This document shows, piece after piece, positions 35,535 through 45,400 of a DNA stretch of 52,807 nt (position 1 is the stretch's first letter; each line of letters opens with the position of its first letter). The notes beneath the pieces are model-generated. The model had not been told where the DNA came from and ran no database searches. It was given only the letters and a program-made list of their open reading frames with translations. Both the position numbers and the translations under genes were made by a program. Source of the DNA: Bacteroidales bacterium UBA3844 (GTDB taxonomy: Bacteria; Bacteroidota; Bacteroidia; Bacteroidales; Paludibacteraceae); assembly GCA_002392915.1 (NCBI GenBank), contig DGHQ01000039.1:1-52807 (forward strand), read 5' to 3'.

Positions 35535-36497
35535 CTACTTGATTCTCGTATATCTCGTATACTTGTGGCTCTTGCCATAGTTGGCGAAACAGCCTTTGAA
35601 TTTCTGCGGTATCTTGATTTCTATGCCGAGCTCGTGTGTGCCTCGGTTGTCGTGTCGCAATGAGCCGAAGAAATAGTCGTAGGAATAGAACACTGATAGG
35701 AATGAGAACATGTTGATTCCAAACAATACGGATCCTTCATAGTTGAACCTATATGCCATGCCGACGTAAAATAGATCCTTTGGATGAAACTCAAAATCAA
35801 ACAGATACTGGAAGCAGACACTCAATTGATGCTTGTTTCTGTCTTCATATCTGTAGTAGGAATAAGACGGGATTAATCTCCACCACTCTTTCGACTGCAT
35901 CAGGACGTTGAAATAACCTGACCATAACTTACGCATCCTCTGATTCTCCTCTCCCGTCGAAATCAAATGGTTGACTGATGCTCCTAACTCAAAATTCTGC
36001 AGCAAAAGTTCAAAACCAGCCTCAGCATCTGGCGACGTGTAGTTGTCCAACTTGTCGATCGCCACATTCTCTGAATTCACTCCCATCGTGTTCATCATAT
36101 CGAAATCGTAGCGACGTGACACAAAACCAGCTCCGACTCCAAGATTCAGATAGCAGTCTTCATTAAACGGCACCATGAAGGCATACGTCAGTTTTGGCAT
36201 CGTCGTCTTGGTGTAGCCGATCTTGTCGCCAAGCATAGTAAGCGCCACCTGGGAATGAGCACCAATGAAGAAATAACGTGCGCTAGCAAAGAAAGTGTTT
36301 GGAGAGCCTTCTATATTACGCCACTGTGTCCTTCCTCCTAATGTGATCGTAGCCTCAAGAATCTCTGGAATATACGCCGGGTTGGTATACGCCATTCTCA
36401 ACTGGCGATTGGTAAACAACACGTCTTCTTGTGCCGACGCGGTTTGCGCCAACACAAGATTCATAATCATCACAATATATATCGCTATCTTCTTCAT
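35535..36497 (-). CDS. PorP/SprF family T9SS outer-membrane protein
   Basis: A 320-residue protein with signal peptide (AIYIVMIMNLVLAQTASAQ), then the family opening QLRMAYTNPAYIPE, followed by a string of amphipathic beta strands (VGMAYRFNYEGSVLFGINMF and others) that suit an outer-membrane barrel. PorP/SprF proteins pair with substrates bearing type B sorting tails and attach them to the cell surface. Its ATG overlaps the stop of the giant type B gene by one base (TAATG), so the two are translationally coupled; such neighbours are typical substrate-anchor pairs. Confidence 0.9.
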   Translation of the reverse strand: MKKIAIYIVMIMNLVLAQTASAQEDVLFTNRQLRMAYTNPAYIPEILEATITLGGRTQWRNIEGSPNTFFASARYFFIGAHSQVALTMLGDKIGYTKTTMPKLTYAFMVPFNEDCYLNLGVGAGFVSRRYDFDMMNTMGVNSENVAIDKLDNYTSPDAEAGFELLLQNFELGASVNHLISTGEENQRMRKLWSGYFNVLMQSKEWWRLIPSYSYYRYEDRNKHQLSVCFQYLFDFEFHPKDLFYVGMAYRFNYEGSVLFGINMFSFLSVFYSYDYFFGSLRHDNRGTHELGIEIKIPQKFKGCFANYGKSHKYTRYTRIK

Positions 36498-39400
36498 TAT
36501 CTTACCACTGTTATATATCCAGTCTTATGCTGCTCTTCTCCTCCAACATAATAAGTCAACGAATAGAAATAAGTGTCGTGGAAAACAATATCTCCATTCT
36601 TGTCGTAAGTTCCATCCCATCCGTTTCCTTTATGGATAAGATTGCCAATACGGTCGAAGATTTCAAGATCGTAATCCTTCATAAACTCATAATCGGTATC
36701 CACGACGAATGTGTTTGGAACATAGATCGATGGATCAATGTAAAGTGTCGAGTATGCTGTTCCGACACAACCAAACTCATGTGTCACAGTCAATCCGACA
36801 TTGACTAGGCGTGACAACTTAACCACTGTGTCTGAGTAGACATGGTTTTCCATCTGCGACATTCCATGAGCAGAACCGTCGCCAAAATCCCATGAATATG
36901 TGAACATTCCGTCGTCGGCGGTATTGAGTCTTGCCTCGAAATCCACCTCCGTAGTATCTCTGTTGATATGGTATTCTGTCGACGAGATTCTTGGATGCAA
37001 CACAATCTTCGGAGTCAATATGTCGACAACCTTGATAGCTATCGTGTCGCTCACCACACATCCGTTCTTGTCTTTTCCGCTGACACGGAGATATCCGCTC
37101 TTCTCCGGAACATATTTGAATTCATCAGTTGTGCTCAAAATCTCACCGTCGTAATCCCAACTGAAATCTTTCTCGATATTTCCGACGCTCAATTTCAACT
37201 CATCACCCTTGCAGACTCCAGGTTTACCAAACACAACCGGTTTCTCTGGAGTATGCACATAATAGCTCAATGTCTTCTTAGCCGTGCACGACTCATGACC
37301 CTTGACCATCGCAATGATGTCAAACTGCTTATACTCGTCTGCAACAAACGAATAATTCTCATTCACACCATATAGATAAGCCAACTCTGTGCTGTCGGAA
37401 TCCAACACCTTAAACCATGAGTTGGAAGATCCAGCACTGATCTGGACTGTGTCGCCCGGACAAGATGTGAATCCGTCTGTAGGCCAAGTCAAATGCTCAG
37501 GCTCGATCATGTTGACGTGAATCTTCTCGACTCCGACACATCCATACTCGCTCTGAACTGTCAGATTATAAGTTCCATTGAAACCGATATTTCCACCAAG
37601 TGGGATGATGCTGTCCTGACCACCAGCAGCCACCTTCGCCAACGACGTCAACTCATAATCGACCTTATTTTCCGCCATCACATCAGCAGCAGTAAGTTTA
37701 ACTCCCTTACAAGTGTCGACCATAAAGTCTCGCTCCAAGACAGCTGGCACCTTCACCACCTCAACTTTCACGCTGTCGCTCTCACATCCGTCGATCTCCG
37801 ACTGAGTGACATAATATGTGTCGCTGTTCTGATTTCCATCAGCATCAAACTCCGCGAAGTCCGCACGTTTCACATCACGTATGCTATACCAGTTCAAACG
37901 AACACCAGGAATCGTAGTGTTCGGTTCTAGACGATGGACACCTGTTCCTGCGCAGAATCTGAATGTATCACGAATATCAGCTATAGTATTGAACCTGTCT
38001 TTCACATATACAGTCATACATACAGGCTGACCCACACAAGCTCCACGAGTAAGACGAGCACAATATTGTGTCTGTCCGGCAACAGCAGTCGACGGAAGCA
38101 GATCAACATCATTCTGGTTTTTATCCGTCCACTTGATATCACATGCGAAATCCTTCCACTTAGCGATCAACTCTACCGGAGTCTCACCGACACAATAAGA
38201 AGTATCGTTCACCACTGGGATATCAGTGATTTTGTCCTCAATAGTCACGACATAATTCTGAAGCTTCGTGCTACAGTTTCCAAGCACCTGCTTGAATTTG
38301 AAAGTGAACTCTCCTGCATCAGCTGCAGACGGTGCGAAAGATGCATTCGGACGTGCTGTCTGATAATTGTCTTCTGGAGAATACCAAACGACTTTCGCAG
38401 AAGCATCAGTTGGTTCAAGATATAGAGCACTTGTCTTGCCCTCCTGACAATAAGCGGTATCAAGTTTTGATGACACAAGATCAGGAACCTTCTCCACAAC
38501 CACAGTCACAACGCTGTCCGCCTTACATGTCTTGCCGGCATCACCCACAAGTTTGCTAACACTCAGGCTGACGGTTGTCTCACCGTCTTCCACGCCTGGA
38601 ACAAACGCAGAATCGACACTTACAGTTGAATTATTCCAATAGTAGAAATCACCGCCGCTCACCTTAAGCAACAATGTGTCTCCCTCACAGATCGGTTTGT
38701 TTCCTGCAACCGTGATCACAGGTTTCTTATAATTATTGACTCTGATTTCCGACTGTGTCTTACAAGAAGAGACGATATGCTCAGCATTCAAAAGGTAGAC
38801 ACCTTCAGCGGAAGCTTTCGATGCGTCGAATGGCATTGTAGCATCAAGAGTCATTGTAGGGACGATCTCAAGTTTCAAATCCGGATCTGGATACATCGCT
38901 CTCGACACAGAGTCAAGGTCGATAGTCTCATACTCACAGATATCAATATTTCTGTTTTCAGCAATTCTGAATGGCTCAATCACATTGTAATCGAAATGAG
39001 TCTTTTCACTCATACATCCATAAACAGTGTCGATTCTTACAACGTCATATCCGTCTGTGATTGGTTTTGCCACATTCAAAGCAAGAGTGTCACCAAACGA
39101 CTCTTTTCCATTTCCAACCATAGTCCATGATGTCTTGTAATCGCCAGCCACGATATCCGCATGCACAGTAGTCTCGACTCCTACACATAGGTTGAATGAA
39201 GGATCAACATCAAGAATTGGAGTATCAGGCTTTTTGATGAATTTCAAATTCGTCGACGCTGCGATCGGACAGTTGAACCTGTCTGTATATGTCAACCTAT
39301 AGTTTCCTGCCACAGTCACCTTCGTAGAATCTGCCACATTCTTCTCTACTCCACCCTCGTATAGTTTTACAGATGTAAGCTGAGGCAAGAATCCTTCGTC

Positions 39401-42400
39401 GGAAACTTTCTTCTTTGTCTGAGCGTACTGAGCAAGGTCGAACTCAAGCGGAATACATATTGCGGTGTCAGCAAGAGCAATCTCAATAAGCTTGGTAATC
39501 TCCACACTGACCTTAATAGGGTCTGACTTACAAACTGTATCAGCGTTGATATTCAACTGACGGACCGTCAACTCGTATGCAGTGTCTTTTCTTGCAGATG
39601 CGACGAATCTGTCAGCCACCACACTGTCCGCTGCAGATGTCCACTCAAGTTTATATGCTGCAGCGTCGGCAGCATCACGCACCAACTCAATATTCACATC
39701 ATCATCAGTCTGACAGAAGCGGAACGGATCCTGAGCAGCAAGTGAGGCAGGAGTCGTGTGGACCTTCACCACAAATGATGAATCCATCTCACAAGTCTTG
39801 TTGTTCTCAGCCACCACCGAACGAGCGAGCAATGATACAGTGATATCATTATCATCCGAGCTTACCACCTTGTATGTAGCCGACGGAGTTGCCACCGAAT
39901 TCCAGTAGAAATAGTCGGCTCCATCTGCAGTCAGCAACAAATCGTTGCCCTCACAAATAGGTTTGTTGCCAGAAACCGTGATAGCAGGCTTCTTATGTGT
40001 ATTGACAGTCATATTTCTGCTTGCCACACAAGTCGAAACAGTATCGACGACGTCTATTGTGTAAACACCTTCAATAGCAACCGCCTCCACATTGAATGAT
40101 GAAATATTACTGTTGTATCCGCCACGGTGGATATCTATCACCAAATTGTCAAGCGGACGAAGATGCTTCTTAGCCAACGAATCCAAATTGACAGTCTCAT
40201 ATTCACAGATATCAACATTTGGAACAGAATCAAATGCGAAAGGAGCTTTCACACTATATGTCAACGACTGCGGATCACTCTCACAACCATATATTGTGTC
40301 TCGTCTCACAACCTTATATACAACATCATCCACCGGTTTGGAAGCATCTATTTTCAACGACTCAGCAGCGAAAGATTTGTCAGCACCCACATTTCTCCAT
40401 ACGAACTCATAATCTCCAGCCACAACCACAGGAGTCACAACAGTGTCGTTGTTCAGACATAGGTTGAATGAGCTGTCAGTGTCGAGCACTGGAATTGTTG
40501 GTTTGTTGATGAATGCCAATTTCACATTTGTCAAGACCGGACATCCATATTTATCTGTGTATCCGATTTCATAAAGACCAGGAGTTGTGATAGAAGTTGA
40601 ATCGCCAACAGATTTTGTCACACCACCGTCGTACAATCTTACTGATGTCAACTCAGGAAGGAATCCTTCATCCGAAACATTCTTCTTTGTCTGAGCATAC
40701 TTTGCCAAATCAAAGTCGAGAGGCATACAGATCGCAGTGTCAGCAAGAGCAATTGAAATCTGTTTGGTAATCTCCACGTCGACAACTATTGGATCCGACT
40801 TACAAACTGTGTCGGCAGTAATATTCAGCTGCTTCACTGTCAACTTATAAGCGGTGTCTTTCTTTGCAGAAGCGACAAATTTGTCGACTACTATGCTGTC
40901 TACATCAGAAGTCCATTCCAGCTTGTAAGCGGCGACATCAGCAGCGTCACGTTCGATCTCCACCTTAACATCAGCATCTGTCTGACAGAATCTGAACGGA
41001 TTCTGAGCTTCCAATCTATCAGGAGTGACATACACTTTGACTTTATGCTCAAGAGTGTCGAGACAACCAGTTCCATCTATTTTAGTGACCAACAGCAAAG
41101 TTGTGTCGTGAGCCAAAGAATTGATCTTGACCGAGCCGATAGACGAAAGTTCGACACCATCCTTGGTCTGCCAAGAATATGCAGCCTTTCTATCTTCTCC
41201 CACTGTCGTTGCTTCAAACGGATTGCCGACACATGCGATCGACGGAGCGACAATCTTATTCTGTGGACGATTGTGGAAAATCACAGTCACTGAATTTGAA
41301 GCCGAGCAGCCGGTCAAAGTATCAGTCGCAGTCATATCAAACTTTATCGTATCCTGCACAGTTCTGCTGACAGATGACAATTCAGACTTCGAAGCTGGCA
41401 CACCATTCTGCGTCGCCTCATATTTGATAAACGAGCGAGAGATAGAAGCGTCGAAATGGAACGAGTTGACAAGCACATCATATACATTTATCTTCTCGCC
41501 CGCACATTTCTTTGAAACAGAATCCTCTATAACATCCACCTTGACAGGAGTTGCGACCACGGCGAATGTGGTGTCGTACTCACTCACACATCCGCTCTTT
41601 AGATTCTTCGAGAATGCCGTATAAGCCACATGAGACGCAGATGCGACAACAGAATAATCATTGCCCTGCACTCCATTCTTATATTCACCCCAGAATACCG
41701 CTGTGTTTGTCTTATCCTTATTTGTGTCGACGGCGGAAAGTTTAAGATCCGCATTGTCTGAACACAAGAAAGCAGTGTCCTGTGAATCCACGATTTCCGG
41801 AGTAGTAGGTTTGAAATTGATTGTGACAGCGACTGTATCAGAAGCCACACACACATTATCAGCATCACTGATCTTATATGTATAGTTCACAGTGTCACGT
41901 CCAGCGATATGAGTTAAAGCAGACGCTGCGGCCGCATCTAAAGCTACAGAGCTGTTTCCATCTATACGAGCATAATCAATATTAAGTTTTGCTAAGTCAA
42001 TAATACCGATTGACGATTCGTTTTTACTCAAATATAATTGGACATGTTTAGCGAAATCCACTTCATCAGGCTCACAAACCGCCTTGCAATCCTCAGCATT
42101 CAAAGAGAATGCCTTTCTCACCTCAATATGGAAATCAGTTTTCGACGTACAGTGAGTGACCATATTCTCCTGCACGACAACATAATCCAAAACCTTGTAT
42201 TTTCCATTCACAACAACTGTATCCGTGTTGATAGAGCGAGGCACTTCGTTTCCAGCAGCATCGTAGATGATAGTGTTCAACTTGGAAGCGTCGTTCTCAT
42301 CCGAACTCTGAGCCTTGATGTCGATGACCTTCTCTCCTGTGTTTTGGCAGAAGACGGTAGTGTCTTTCACCAACGATTCAATAGGATTCTTGTGCACCGT

Positions 42401-45400
42401 CACCACAATAGAAGATGTATCAGCACACTCATTCTCATCCATAGCAATTAGATAAAGAGTCTCAGTCGCTTCAAGTGCCACCTTCTTCTCTGTGATCTTA
42501 GTTGTCTTGTCGTTTCGATACCACTGATACTCATAATCATTGTCGAGTGCAGGCAAACTGAAAGGCTGCGCGAAACAAGTATCGATATTTGGAAGTTGCT
42601 TGATCGTAGGCAATCCCTTAAACAACAATGTCACAGTATCATTTTCAGTACATCCGCCGACTGCATCCGCATAACGCACCAAGAATCTCTTCAATTGGTC
42701 TTCGTGGCGACCCGCATCCGACTTAATTGCAGAAAGATTGGCATCAGAGATTGCAGAAGGAGACGGAGTGTTTCCCGTCAACTTATAAACTTTGAATGAT
42801 ACATCCGCGTCGATTATATCATTCTTGATTCGCAAGCTGTCAGTGATTGCCTTCAACAAATCAAATGACTCTCCGTAACATCTCACTGTATCCTTCTGAC
42901 GCTTGAATGAGAATGTCTTGTCGATATTCACGACCACTGTTGTATCCTTGCCGACACAACCTGTCAACTCATTTTTCTGCTTGACTGAATATTTAATATT
43001 CTTCTTTGCAGACGTGATTGTTGCCAATCCATTTTCATCAACTGTAGCTCCATTAGTGGCAGTCCAATACAAACGAGTATTATTGTCGAGTGTATTGACA
43101 GCTGCACCAGTCGCAGAAACCAAATCATATTTTTCCGCACCTATACACAAGCTGACTGTATCTCTATCCAACAATGGAAGATGAGGAAGATCACTTACAA
43201 TTGCCTCCACATTGACCATTGGTCCTTGACATTCAGTTGTCTGATCAATATAAACGGCAGTGTAAAGGCTATGATCATTCACAAACTCTCCAATTGAGTC
43301 ACTCTTAATAGAGGCACTGCTCTTCGGAAACGCCCTTAAAGTATCCTTGGAGGAGTAGTAAGCCAAAGTCAAGTTTGAGGCATCAGTCGGAGTATTCTTG
43401 TTGACAACTTCCACTTCTTTGGCACCATAACAAAGATAGACTCTGTCGAACTCAGGAGCGTCAGTCACCTTCTCATTAACCAGCAAGTTCACTTCCAACC
43501 ACTGACCCTTACATCCAAGTTTTGTACTCTGGCGCACTTTATACTTACGCATTCCAGCGACAGTATACTGACCGAACACCTTATCCAAGAAGACACTATC
43601 CCTTGCTCCAATTTCCTTATCTGTCATTTCAAACCATTCTATTTTATAATCCTCAGAAGTTGGTTTGGTAGGGATATCTGCCGACTCATAGAAAGGAACA
43701 TCCTGACAAGTTTTGATAGTCAAAGGCTCATTATTCTTCACAATCGTCTTCGTTGTATCACCGACGAATGGGAAAGTTGTGATGTTTTCGTCGACGATCA
43801 CCTCAAAAGTATCAGCCTTGCTGACACAGTTGTTGGAATCTATACGAACGACAGACCAGAGTTCTCGAGCCTTGGTCTTCGCATCCAATTTTGAACTATA
43901 TGTAGGCTCCACAACACCGTATAAATCTGTCTTATTATCAAACTCAGGCAAAGTACCTCCATCAGGAATCCATTGCCAACGGTAACCTTCTGAATAAGTT
44001 GATTTTTCACCAGCGTCGACAAAAACATTAAGATCGGAAGCAACAACGTCGCCAATACAATAAAGTACAGAATCGACATCCTCTGCAAACTTAGGAGCAT
44101 CAGTATTATAGCATCTTGCAAATACAGCCATTCTTGAAGGTGCACTATAGCAACTAGTCTTAACACGGACATAGAAAAACTTTTCTAAGACATCGGAAGA
44201 TAAATTGCTGCAATCAGTGCTCAATACATTTTCTACTATATGAGTAAGACCATTAGGTTTATCTTCTGCAACCGACTGTGATTCATAATATTCAATAGTG
44301 CTAATAGATTTCAAAGAATCAGGAATTTTAGCTGCAAGCCATTCACTGATATCCGATTCTTTTATTTGATATCCAGCACATACATACAAAGTATCCGACA
44401 CAAGAGTATCAGGAAGCGGCAAAACATCAACGTAAGCAGAGTCTCGCAAATCGCTGATACATTCACCACTTTTATATGCTACAGAGTAAATGAATCTTCC
44501 TGCAGAATCAATCGGCACAGAAATTTTGTCAACCTTAGAATCTATCACAGTACGAGAAGAATCAACCTGATTTTCAAGATACCAAACAGGATCAAAATCG
44601 GTATGGTTATACGTGTCATCAATAGAAAGTTCTACCTTCTGGCTTCCGTCGGGCACACGACAAGTGATAGTGTCCTTGAGAAGCATGGTAGGATGATCCT
44701 TAATGGCTACGTTTGTGACATTGATTTTAAAATTAAACTTATCACTCAAACATCCAAGATCCTCAAGCCATAAAGAAATTTCATATGTTCCTGATTTATG
44801 CGTATCAACCTCTTTATTTAGATTCCAGTTGAATACCTTATCTGCATTCACATTTATAGCGGAATCTGCCTTTGTAAGAGCACCACTGATTTCACGATGG
44901 ACATCATAAACTCGTTTTGACTTTTCTATTTTAATATTCTCAATATCCGCCTCCTTGCAGACATATATAGTTGTGTCTTGCATTATCTCTGTTCCAGCAT
45001 AAAATACCTTCGGCACATCAGGAGTAAAATCCTCAATGACAAGAGGAACTGTCTTTAGACATTTTCCACCATTCCACGGAGAATAGAATTGAATGTAATA
45101 CGTTCCTTTCTTCGTGAATTTGTATGTTTTGTCTTCTAACAAAGAAATCTTTTTAGCCGTATTATCAGTTGGTTTATAAACCGTGGACAAAGCTTCCTCA
45201 TTAAAAAGCAAATAAACATTAGACAAATCCACTGGAGTATGCAAAATACTCTCAAGACTGTCTCCAAATGTTTTCAAATTTTTAGGATCCGCACAACCAA
45301 CAAGATCCTTCATTGTGTCAGCTGAAGCCACTACATCATTAAAATTAATCAATCCCTCCACCTGAGATCTATTGACTCCATGACGTCTTGCCAACATGTA

